From JBKHBT01 sp046542255 (GTDB taxonomy: Bacteria; UBP14; UBA6098; JBKHBT01): a DNA stretch of 17,085 nucleotides. The DNA is taken from positions 1-17,085 of the forward strand of contig JBKHBT010000072.1 in NCBI GenBank assembly GCA_046542255.1. The letters are read 5' to 3'. Positions 7,497-13,832 of this stretch are shown one piece after another (position 1 is the first letter of the stretch; every line of letters starts with the position of its first letter). The position numbers and the translations under genes are program-made. The notes under the pieces are model-generated. The model ran no database searches. It was not told the DNA's origin and saw only the letters and a program-made list of their open reading frames with translations.

Positions 7497-8144
7497 TTAT
7501 TTCTCGATTTTCTTGTGGCAGAACCACCAATCGAAGCAAGTATATTGTTTGTCTCTTTCTGCGGCATCCTTTTCTGTCATTGCCGGTGGGACGATGACTT
7601 CATCGGATACAAGTTCATTTTCGGGCCAGTTTGCAGGCATAGCAGCGCCATTTTTCGCACCAACTTGCATGGCTTTGACCATTCTAACGATCTCGTCCAT
7701 ATTTCTGCCCAGTTCCTGCGGATAATACAATATCGCCCTTATCACTGCATCGGGATCGATGATAAAGACTGCTCTAACGGTATTAGTACCTTTTCCAGGA
7801 TGGACTATTCCGAGTTCTTTGGCAATTTTGCCGGTATCATCTGCAATTACTGGGAACTTGATTTCGATATCGAGTTCCTCTTTTATCCATTGTACCCATT
7901 TGATATGGCTGAATACCTGGTCGATAGAAAGGCCAACCAATTCGCAATTTAGCTCTTTGAACTGGTCATAACGTTTCTGGAATGCTACAAATTCTGTTGT
8001 GCAAACAGGCGTGAAGTCGGCTGGATGGCTAAATAGGATAAACCATTTTCCTTTCATATCATCCGGTAGCTTAAGCTTTCCCTGTGTGGTGATTGCTTTG
8101 ATCTTTGGAAATTTGTCTCCCAAGAGTGGCATATTCTTTTCCAT
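7497..8144 (-). CDS. Peroxiredoxin, Prx6-type AhpC/TSA family
   Basis: Thiol peroxidase reducing H2O2 and organic peroxides. The peroxidatic cysteine is C48 in 'PADFTPVCTTE', with the usual nearby Thr/Pro residues. The 215-residue length and long C-terminal arm fit the Prx6 group common in archaea and anaerobes. The tail has two further cysteines, C203 and C209, in 'YTCFDWWFC', which could resolve the sulfenic acid, as in archaeal members with C-terminal Cys pairs. AAGGAGG lies five bases before the ATG at 8144. The electron donor is not encoded as an AhpF; the nearby glutaredoxin or rubredoxin are candidates, which is inference. Confidence 0.95.
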   Translation of the reverse strand: MEKNMPLLGDKFPKIKAITTQGKLKLPDDMKGKWFILFSHPADFTPVCTTEFVAFQKRYDQFKELNCELVGLSIDQVFSHIKWVQWIKEELDIEIKFPVIADDTGKIAKELGIVHPGKGTNTVRAVFIIDPDAVIRAILYYPQELGRNMDEIVRMVKAMQVGAKNGAAMPANWPENELVSDEVIVPPAMTEKDAAERDKQYTCFDWWFCHKKIEK

Positions 8145-8167
8145 TTTGTCCTCCTTTTTACATTTTC

Positions 8168-9352
8168 TTAGTTTTGGAATAATTTTTTATGCTTTTCATA
8201 AATTGCGAAAGCCAGCTCTTCGATATGCTCGATATCGTCTTCATCAGGCATGCCTTTAATACTGATGGGATCGATAAGCTCAGCTTTCATATTTTTTGTA
8301 AGGCCCTTGATCACATCTAATGCTCTAGAACCCCAACCATAAGAAATCATGGCTGTCAAGAATTTTGTCTTTGGCCTTAGCGCATTGGCCAGGTATGTGC
8401 AACAGACTACATGAGGATGAGGGCCTGTAAGTACTGTGGGAGTAGCTATTACGATTGTTGCAGCATCGACGAGTGACTTGGCAAGCTCGCCCGTATCGGT
8501 CGTCATAAGATTCATGGGAATCACTTTGATTCCATGCGCCATAAGAGTATCGGTAAGGACTTCGACTGCAAACTTGGTGCTCTCATGCATCGAAATAAAT
8601 GGTATAATAACCTCATTTTTTACTTTATCGGATGACCATTCTTTATACGCATCCAAAATAAATTCTGGCCTATTGTAAACCGGGCCATGGCTTGGAGCGA
8701 TAAAATCGATTGCATAAGGCTCCAGCTTTTTAAGATGGCCCTTTATATTATTGGCAAAAGGCATCATAATCTCGGCATAATATCTTTTCGCCGCTTCATA
8801 GACTTTGGCCTGATCATCGACAAATAATGACGAGGTGGCAAGATGTGACCCGAAGAAATCGCAGGTGAAAATAGTTTTGTCTTCTTTGACATAAGTACAC
8901 ATCGTATCCGGCCAATGAACCCAGGCAGTCATGATAAATTCTAATGATTTACCGCCGAGATCGACTTTCTGGCCGTCTTCTACGATTTCGATTTTTTCTT
9001 CTTCAATGTGCAAATGAGTCTTTAGAAGGTCTGCTGCTTTTTTGCTGCAAAGCACTTTGGCATCCGGGAACATCTCGAGAGCATCCGGCAAAGTGCCGGA
9101 ATGATCCTGTTCGACATGCTGAATAACGATATAATCAACATCGTCGATCATAAGGTCGGTCAATGCTTGAAAAAGCTCATAATGAAAATCAGCATCAACG
9201 GTATCGATAAGCGCCGTTTTCTCTTTGCCTTTGACCAGATATGAATTATAGCTGGTACCATCTGGTAATGGTATAAGCTCATCGAAAAACTCTCTGTCCC
9301 AGTCGATTGCGCCGACTGCATAGATACCTTTTCTAATCTCTCTCGGAATCAA
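8168..9352 (-). CDS. fprA: A-type flavodiiron protein (O2/NO reductase)
   Basis: Cytoplasmic enzyme that reduces O2 to water and/or NO to N2O with electrons from rubredoxin. The N-terminal metallo-beta-lactamase-like domain holds the diiron ligands H79, E81, D83, H84 ('QHVEQDHSG'), H146, D165 and H222 ('APSHGP'). The C-terminal flavodoxin domain (about 250-392) has an FMN phosphate loop 'SMHEST' and 'SYGWGSRA'. Length 394 is normal for class A without fused redox domains. The start is a TTG at 9352, chosen because AGGAGG (9364-9359) is six bases upstream and homologues begin near this point. It is separated from glutaredoxin by a hairpin and a 111-base gap, unlike the tight spacing downstream, so it may have its own promoter. 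Confidence 0.95.
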   Translation of the reverse strand: MIPREIRKGIYAVGAIDWDREFFDELIPLPDGTSYNSYLVKGKEKTALIDTVDADFHYELFQALTDLMIDDVDYIVIQHVEQDHSGTLPDALEMFPDAKVLCSKKAADLLKTHLHIEEEKIEIVEDGQKVDLGGKSLEFIMTAWVHWPDTMCTYVKEDKTIFTCDFFGSHLATSSLFVDDQAKVYEAAKRYYAEIMMPFANNIKGHLKKLEPYAIDFIAPSHGPVYNRPEFILDAYKEWSSDKVKNEVIIPFISMHESTKFAVEVLTDTLMAHGIKVIPMNLMTTDTGELAKSLVDAATIVIATPTVLTGPHPHVVCCTYLANALRPKTKFLTAMISYGWGSRALDVIKGLTKNMKAELIDPISIKGMPDEDDIEHIEELAFAIYEKHKKLFQN

Positions 9353-9358
9353 ATCCTG

Positions 9359-9364
9359 CCTCCT
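9359..9364 (-). promoter_or_regulatory. Shine-Dalgarno site fixing a TTG start of fprA
   Basis: AGGAGG on the minus strand, six bases before TTG. A perfect site with a rare start codon may tune translation of fprA relative to its neighbours. Confidence 0.8.
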
Positions 9365-9375
9365 ATTATTTTGGG

Positions 9376-9387
9376 GTAAAGGGGTTC
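9376..9387 (-). promoter_or_regulatory. fprA leader segment complementary to the glutaredoxin RBS
   Basis: The fprA leader reads GAACCCCTTTAC here, exactly complementary to GTAAAGGGGTTC at 9715-9704, which contains the glutaredoxin ribosome-binding site three bases before its ATG. Pairing in one long mRNA or between two mRNAs would hide that site. Function is inferred; the complementarity is seen. Confidence 0.4.
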
Positions 9388-9408
9388 TTTGGTAAAATTT
9401 TCACAAAG
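9387..9408. promoter_or_regulatory. Operator-like dyad upstream of fprA
   Basis: A 22-base imperfect palindrome (18 of 22 positions symmetric; arms CTTTG/CAAAG around AAAATTTT) lies 35 to 56 bases before the fprA start. Its core GTGAAAATTTTA on the minus strand recurs exactly upstream of perR at 10966-10955. It is a candidate binding site for a regulator of this cluster. Confidence 0.45.
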
Positions 9409-9427
9409 CCAAAATCAAAATCAACTA

Positions 9428-9452
9428 AAAGGGGCGGGCATCCCGCCCCTTT
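9428..9452 (-). terminator. Hairpin terminator after glutaredoxin
   Basis: A perfect 11-pair, very GC-rich stem (9428-9438 with 9442-9452; arm AAAGGGGCGGG) with a three-base loop, ending on the minus strand in four T, then a mixed AT-rich stretch. The T run is short, so termination may be partial. It lies 11 bases after the glutaredoxin stop. Confidence 0.78.
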
Positions 9453-9463
9453 ATAAAGATCAC

Positions 9464-9700
9464 TTATGAACCAAGCGCCGACTCGATTTTCGGTTTGTCA
9501 AATCCTACAATAACCGTACCATCAATACTGATAACTGGAACTCCCATTTGCCCAGAAAGGTCCACCATCTCGCGAGCCTTTGCCTGGTCTTTGGAGACAT
9601 CATAGTCTTCAAAAGTGATATTCTGCTCTTTGAAATAGTTCTTTGCCATTGTGCAATACGGGCATGTTGGTGTGGAGTACACTTTGATTGTCTTTGCCAT
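9464..9700 (-). CDS. Glutaredoxin-like (NrdH/Grx) redox protein
   Basis: Small thioredoxin-fold disulfide carrier of 78 residues, the normal size for this group. The active site is CPYC at residues 13-16 ('STPTCPYC'), and the cis-proline is P55 in 'MGVPVIS', followed by the conserved 'GFD' near the C-terminus. It could reduce ribonucleotide reductase, the peroxiredoxin, or other partners; the sequence does not decide. The ribosome-binding site is AAAGGGG six bases before the ATG. It is 26 bases after the Hrb gene and followed by a hairpin terminator. Its ribosome-binding site is complementary to the fprA leader. Confidence 0.93.
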   Translation of the reverse strand: MAKTIKVYSTPTCPYCTMAKNYFKEQNITFEDYDVSKDQAKAREMVDLSGQMGVPVISIDGTVIVGFDKPKIESALGS

Positions 9701-9726
9701 TTTGAACCCCTTTACTTTTTGGTTAC

Positions 9727-9885
9727 TTATTGTTTAGAGAATTGGTCTTTGCCTACGCCACAGACCGGGCAAACCCAGTCATCTGGAAGGTCTTCAAATT
9801 TTGTCCCAGGCTCGATACCAGAATCGGGATCGCCCTGCTCGGGATCGTACACATAGCCGCATACATCGCATTCATATTTGTCCAT
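9727..9885 (-). CDS. Possible free rubredoxin from an internal start within hrb
   Basis: Inside the fusion gene, in frame, GGAGG at 9895-9891 is followed after ACAAA by ATG at 9885. This is the same leader layout as the peroxiredoxin gene (GGAGG-ACAAA-ATG) and close to rubrerythrin. Translation from here gives 52 residues with cysteines at 6, 9, 39 and 42, the classical numbering and length of stand-alone rubredoxins such as that of Clostridium pasteurianum; even the initiator Met and 'KY.C' start are kept. It may be a second product supplying soluble rubredoxin to rubrerythrin, desulfoferrodoxin and FprA, or a fossil of a gene fusion. The site is visible; use in the cell is inferred. Confidence 0.55.
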   Translation of the reverse strand: MDKYECDVCGYVYDPEQGDPDSGIEPGTKFEDLPDDWVCPVCGVGKDQFSKQ

Positions 9886-10443
9886 TTTGTCCTCCGTTTT
9901 GCTAGAGTTATTTTTATCTTTTTCCAGCTCTTTTTCGTCAATATAATGTGTAGCTGTCTTGGGTACTTTGCCATTCTTTACTATGTGGTAATAGGAATAT
10001 GTCATCGGCTTGCCATCGTTCTCTATATCATCGGAATCTACTACTTTGCCAATAAATATAGTATGAGTGCCATTATCCACTTTATTGATAACTTCGCATT
10101 CGATATATCCGAGAGTGTGTTCTGTAATAATTGGCGCATCTGTTTGGCCGATTTTATATTCCGTTTCTTCAAATTTGTCGATATCGCGTCCGCATTTAAA
10201 ACCGAAGCGGCCCATGAGGGTCATTGGGGCTGTTTCACTGAGAATCGAGATAGTGAATACGCCGCTTTCATCGATGAATTCATGCGTATAGTTCTCTTTA
10301 TTGATACTGATTCCCATAGTAGGCGGTTCGGCAGTTATCTGGAATACTGTATTTGCTATCTGCCCATTCAGCTCTCCATTGTTCTTTTTGGATGATACAA
10401 TATACATTCCATATTGAATTTTCCATAAAGTCTTAAGATTCAT
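9727..10443 (-). CDS. hrb: Flavin reductase-rubredoxin fusion (high-molecular-weight rubredoxin)
   Basis: Domain order is an FMN-binding flavin-reductase-like domain (about residues 1-165, beginning 'LKTLWKIQYGMYIVSS'), a charged linker (about 168-186), and a rubredoxin (187-238) with C192/C195 and C225/C228. In Moorella the same fusion (Hrb) passes NAD(P)H electrons to FprA and lies beside fprA, so here it is the likely donor to the flavodiiron protein two genes on. The ATG at 10443 is preferred because GGAG is nine bases upstream; ATG 10449 (three bases from GGAG) is also in frame and adds two residues. It overlaps perR by 11-17 bases. An internal ribosome-binding site precedes the rubredoxin part. 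Confidence 0.93.
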   Translation of the reverse strand: MNLKTLWKIQYGMYIVSSKKNNGELNGQIANTVFQITAEPPTMGISINKENYTHEFIDESGVFTISILSETAPMTLMGRFGFKCGRDIDKFEETEYKIGQTDAPIITEHTLGYIECEVINKVDNGTHTIFIGKVVDSDDIENDGKPMTYSYYHIVKNGKVPKTATHYIDEKELEKDKNNSSKTEDKMDKYECDVCGYVYDPEQGDPDSGIEPGTKFEDLPDDWVCPVCGVGKDQFSKQ

Positions 10444-10873
10444 CTTCATCTGCTCCCATCTTATTCAAACATTCTTTGCAAATACCCTTGAAATATCCCT
10501 GCATTTCACAGATTTTATGTCCTTGCACAATTCCGGTAGCATGATAGCAACATTCAACGGGAAGGTCGTATATCTTACCGCATTCTTTGCAGAGAAAATG
10601 ATGGTGTGGATAGCCATCGAGATCATAATGTACTTCATTGGCAGTAATGAGAAGGTCTTTGACCAGCCCGTTTTCTATGAAAGTGTGCAGCGTATTGTAA
10701 ACTGTTGTCTTGCTGATCGTGGTTACTTTATCTTTGATGGCTTCATAGATATCTTCGACAGTCGGGTGTATCCTGTTTTCATTCAGAAATTCCAAAATCA
10801 CCAGCCTCTGGTGAGTAACTCTGATGCCATGCTTTATTAGTAACTTTTTGAATTTTTCTATCTTTGTACTCAT
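10433..10873 (-). CDS. perR: Fur-family regulator, PerR type
   Basis: Winged-helix metal-dependent repressor of 146 residues. The DNA-binding half has 'RVTHQRLVILEFL' and 'ISKTTVYNTLHTFIENGLV'. The structural zinc site is C95/C98 and C132/C135. Residues matching the PerR regulatory metal site are H36, D84, H90, H92 and D103; Asp rather than Glu at the last position is the feature that marks peroxide-sensing PerR from Fur. As the first gene of an oxidative-stress cluster, it likely represses its own operon until peroxide oxidises a ligand His. AAGG lies five bases before the ATG. Its 3' end overlaps hrb, indicating co-translation. Confidence 0.93.
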   Translation of the reverse strand: MSTKIEKFKKLLIKHGIRVTHQRLVILEFLNENRIHPTVEDIYEAIKDKVTTISKTTVYNTLHTFIENGLVKDLLITANEVHYDLDGYPHHHFLCKECGKIYDLPVECCYHATGIVQGHKICEMQGYFKGICKECLNKMGADEDES

Positions 10874-11082
10874 TACAACCTTAAAGATATTACTGTTTTG
10901 TATTCCGTCAAGTTATTTCTCAAGATTTTTCCATATTTTTTGCTTTTTCTTGGTTAAAATTTTCACGTATGATGTATATAATTTATTATTATATATAAAG
11001 TTATAATATTTTTATGCTGCCTATTGCATAATTCTATTTTTAATTTATAATCGGAAATAAACGTGCAAATTTTAGAGTTTTA
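10874..11082. promoter_or_regulatory. AT-rich control region upstream of perR
   Basis: The 209 bases between the ogg stop and the perR start are very AT-rich. On the minus strand GTGAAAATTTTA at 10966-10955 repeats the core of the dyad before fprA. A second dyad, TATATAAT with its inverse around a five-base centre, spans 10975-10995; its half-sites resemble the AT-rich Fur/PerR-type operator but the fit is imperfect. No intrinsic terminator for ogg was found: the small stem 11013-11017/11026-11030 has no T run in the right direction. The promoter of the stress cluster should lie here, but I cannot fix -35 and -10. Confidence 0.45.
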
Positions 11083-11742
11083 TTATTTAAATATTTCCCC
11101 AGCCTCACTATACCAGAGAATAAGGTCCAGTTCATCCATTGGGATATCGACTGTACTGGAAAACTTACGCATCTTTGCTTCGATAGCGATATATCTTTTG
11201 GGCGATAGCGATTTGGGAATTTCTTTGATAATATTTAATTTGACGAGATTCTTCAGAATATGCCTGTCCAGAATAGCCAGGTTATCGCCAAAACCGATAT
11301 TGCGGAGAAAATGGCTGCCTTCCTTGAAACCCATGCCTTTTACATTCTCAACAAGCCATTTACGCATCATTACTGGCTCGGCGATTTCTGCGAGGATATC
11401 GCGAAGGCTTTTCTTAGCCTGCGAATTATATTTCTCGCGAGCTTCGACGATGTATCCAGCTTTATTGTTTCGGAAGCGGACGATATTGATATCCCTGGCA
11501 ATTTCTTCCTTGCTGCCATCTTTAAGAAGGCCTTTATCGATCAGGCTTTCCAGTGCTGCCTGGCAGGAGCGGGCTTTTGATTGTGGCGTCATAAGGCAGA
11601 ATGTGAATTCGCAAAAGATCTCTTCTTTATCGAAGCGTTTCCAGACATCGCGGAATTCTTGAAGACGGCTATCCAGTTGGTTCTGGATTTCTTTGCGGAT
11701 CGAACTTAGCTTTGCTATTTCATTTTGATTATAATTTGCCAT
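11083..11742 (-). CDS. ogg: N-glycosylase/DNA lyase, archaeal-type 8-oxoguanine glycosylase (Ogg2)
   Basis: Removes 8-oxoguanine from DNA and nicks the abasic strand. The helix-hairpin-helix-GPD-like core is 'GMGFKEGSHFLRNIG' then 'LAILDRHIL', with catalytic K140 and D159, as in the Methanocaldococcus/Thermotoga enzymes; the 'TPQSKARSC' segment at about 53-60 is also family-typical. Length 219 fits. The start is ATG 11742, overlapping the upstream TGA by one base (TGATG); the codon before it is TTG. It ends the operon that begins at 15037. Repair of oxidised guanine suits the adjacent oxidative-stress cluster, but the transcript is shared with two envelope proteins, which is unexpected. Confidence 0.92.
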   Translation of the reverse strand: MANYNQNEIAKLSSIRKEIQNQLDSRLQEFRDVWKRFDKEEIFCEFTFCLMTPQSKARSCQAALESLIDKGLLKDGSKEEIARDINIVRFRNNKAGYIVEAREKYNSQAKKSLRDILAEIAEPVMMRKWLVENVKGMGFKEGSHFLRNIGFGDNLAILDRHILKNLVKLNIIKEIPKSLSPKRYIAIEAKMRKFSSTVDIPMDELDLILWYSEAGEIFK

Positions 11743-13832
11743 CAAAAATCGAGTATCATATATGACGAAATTGTATTGGATGAGCCTTTGCGGTAGGAGA
11801 CGCCCTCCTCCGACATTTCGATTTCATTTTCGCTAATATTTTGAAACATTATCTGCAAGTGCAATTGTTTCGTAAGCATGACAGTAAGCTCGGATGTTAT
11901 AATTTCTCTTTTATTGGTATAGCTTTCATATTCTTTCGCAGCTACCTGATATTCGGTATCGTATTCTTCACCGGTAATATAGACATATAGATGTACCGGA
12001 ATTTGGAAAATATTGTACTTACCGAAAGCTCCATAACCCAATTGATTGCTATTTTGCGGCTCTGCCCATATCTCGAAAGAATCCGGTTTTTCGGATATAT
12101 AATCCAGTTTCTTCATGAAAAATATCAAGCCGCCGTATTTGTATTCAATTTCAGAACGAAGGCGCAAACCCTTCCTGTCATTAAGATAGGAAAGAGCTTT
12201 ATAGCTTGATAGGTATTCTTCGCCAATGCTCTGATATGCAATATCGAAATTCCATGACATATCGTTTATTGGCTCATATTGGATGCCTGCGCCAAAATAA
12301 TAAGCGATATCTTCATTATCTATCTTATAGTCTTCGGTAGTATCTGGAAACTGGTCGATAGTGTGCGAATAGGCAATCTCGCCAAAAATATCGAAATAAT
12401 CCAAAAATGCGAATTTGCCATCGACCGAAAAATTATCCTGTTGCCTTATGTCGGCTTTATTATATCCAGCCTCCGGGTCACTGCATATTCCGGCTTCTTC
12501 ACGGAATACCACAGAATTAATGCCGATATACTGATTGGATTTTCTACGTGCCACAAAACGCAAACCGCCCATATTTCTGAGATACTTTCCGCAGGATCTC
12601 GGGTCCAATGTCTGCGCTCTTGCATAGAAAGCTTCATAAGAAAAATGCCTGGACAAATTACCATCCACTTTAAGTCCTTCAAAACCGAGCTCTGGGCCCA
12701 GCTCTTCGAGATTTTCCGAAGATACTCCGCCAGCGAGGCCTTCGCAAGTAGCGCATCCGCCTTCTGTGCCGCCGGCTCCCGGGGGATTATCATCTGAATC
12801 CCAGCGCATAAGGACAAGCGGCGTGAAGCTCGAACGAAAATATCCGGCACGAATATTAAGATAATCTGCCGGCCGGTATAAAATATAGGGTGAGAAATAG
12901 TTATTAGTGAAATAGTCCGGCGCACCGAGAAGGTATGTATTGGAAATATTAGTCATCCTAAATACTGAACCGATATGCAAATTATCCGAGACGCGATATT
13001 TCAAATCCGGTATGCAAAGAAACTTAAAAGAACTTCCCTCAGACAATGGTTCGCCATAAGCACCATGTGTGCCAGCCGAATCAAGAGCGATATATTGATA
13101 CCGCAGCTTGAAATTACCGGCTATACTAAATCGGCTTGAAGTAGCAGATGCCGTTTGCCTCGCTGGTTGATTGGCATAATCTATTGATTCATCTTTTTCG
13201 GGCATATTTGCAGTGTCGTTTGCTGTTTCATTTGGCGGAGGCTGGCTTCTATTTGCAGGATCATTTGCTGGTTCATTTTCTGGTGTGGTTGTCGGGTTTT
13301 CGGGTATATTTGCTGGCTCAGGCGCATTATTTCGTTCTGATATCTCGATTGCTGCCTTTTTGAAATATTTGGCCCGGTTCAAGAGCCTTTGCCCAGCCTC
13401 CGGAACAGACTCTTTCTGAATCTCGAGAATCCGGCCCTCATTGCCCAAAATAAAAGCAATATAGCTAAAACCATAGGCATCATATTGCCTTGCGGTTGCC
13501 TGGCCGTTGTCATAGAGTACCTTGTATGGAGTGTCGGCAGCGATTTCTCTGGCCTGTTCCAGCTCATTATAATGATTCGTATTTATCGTTGTTATCTCGA
13601 TTCCGGCATCCTGGAATTCATCGTATAAATCATTGACGCTCTGGAATGCCTCGATGCATTCATCGCAATATGTTGACCAGAAAATTATCACGCCTATCTC
13701 ATCTTTGAAAATATCGAAAGAACGCACAGTTGCATCGCTTTCGAATTCTGACAATTCAAAAGCTGGCACATATTCGCCGGGCGAAAGGGCGAAAAGCAGA
13801 ATAGGCAAAAGGAATAATATATATTTCATCAT
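11742..13832 (-). CDS. Thioredoxin-like domain fused to a predicted outer-membrane beta-barrel
   Basis: A 696-residue exported protein. A signal peptide (1-18) leads to a TlpA/thioredoxin-like domain (about 20-160) with CDEC at 56-59 ('FWSTYCDEC'). The usual cis-proline before the 'FI' strand is absent; Y124 sits there. Residues 168-232 are a Pro/Asn/Glu/Ala-rich linker with irregular 'PAN', 'TAN' and 'PEN' units. The rest (about 235-696) alternates short amphipathic strands ending in Phe ('SYMILDF'), as in barrels inserted by the BAM machinery. A Gly-rich loop carries another CxxC (C360/C363). Two ATGs in tandem (13832, 13829) overlap the upstream stop. Redox function and barrel topology are inferred; I know no named family with this order. 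Confidence 0.85.
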   Translation of the reverse strand: MMKYILFLLPILLFALSPGEYVPAFELSEFESDATVRSFDIFKDEIGVIIFWSTYCDECIEAFQSVNDLYDEFQDAGIEITTINTNHYNELEQAREIAADTPYKVLYDNGQATARQYDAYGFSYIAFILGNEGRILEIQKESVPEAGQRLLNRAKYFKKAAIEISERNNAPEPANIPENPTTTPENEPANDPANRSQPPPNETANDTANMPEKDESIDYANQPARQTASATSSRFSIAGNFKLRYQYIALDSAGTHGAYGEPLSEGSSFKFLCIPDLKYRVSDNLHIGSVFRMTNISNTYLLGAPDYFTNNYFSPYILYRPADYLNIRAGYFRSSFTPLVLMRWDSDDNPPGAGGTEGGCATCEGLAGGVSSENLEELGPELGFEGLKVDGNLSRHFSYEAFYARAQTLDPRSCGKYLRNMGGLRFVARRKSNQYIGINSVVFREEAGICSDPEAGYNKADIRQQDNFSVDGKFAFLDYFDIFGEIAYSHTIDQFPDTTEDYKIDNEDIAYYFGAGIQYEPINDMSWNFDIAYQSIGEEYLSSYKALSYLNDRKGLRLRSEIEYKYGGLIFFMKKLDYISEKPDSFEIWAEPQNSNQLGYGAFGKYNIFQIPVHLYVYITGEEYDTEYQVAAKEYESYTNKREIITSELTVMLTKQLHLQIMFQNISENEIEMSEEGVSYRKGSSNTISSYMILDF

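Noticed and set aside
7122..7952. A 276-codon open frame on the plus strand
   Set aside because: It is antisense to desulfoferrodoxin and peroxiredoxin, both certain by active-site residues; its translation is Phe/Ile/Cys-rich without any recognisable domain and it has no ribosome-binding site.
9730..10395. A 221-codon open frame on the plus strand
   Set aside because: Mirror of the hrb gene, arising from its codon use; no start signal and no domain.
10884..10911. TTGACG and TATCTT with 16-base spacing as the perR promoter
   Set aside because: Transcription would start so close to the ATG that the AAGG ribosome-binding site would be left out of the mRNA, and the -10 box is poor.
11013..11030. 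Small hairpin as terminator of ogg
   Set aside because: Only five pairs and no T run on the minus-strand 3' side.
12279..12797. Open frames on the plus strand and alternative minus frame over the barrel gene
   Set aside because: Shadows of the thioredoxin-barrel gene, which has signal peptide, CxxC and terminal Phe in the correct frame.
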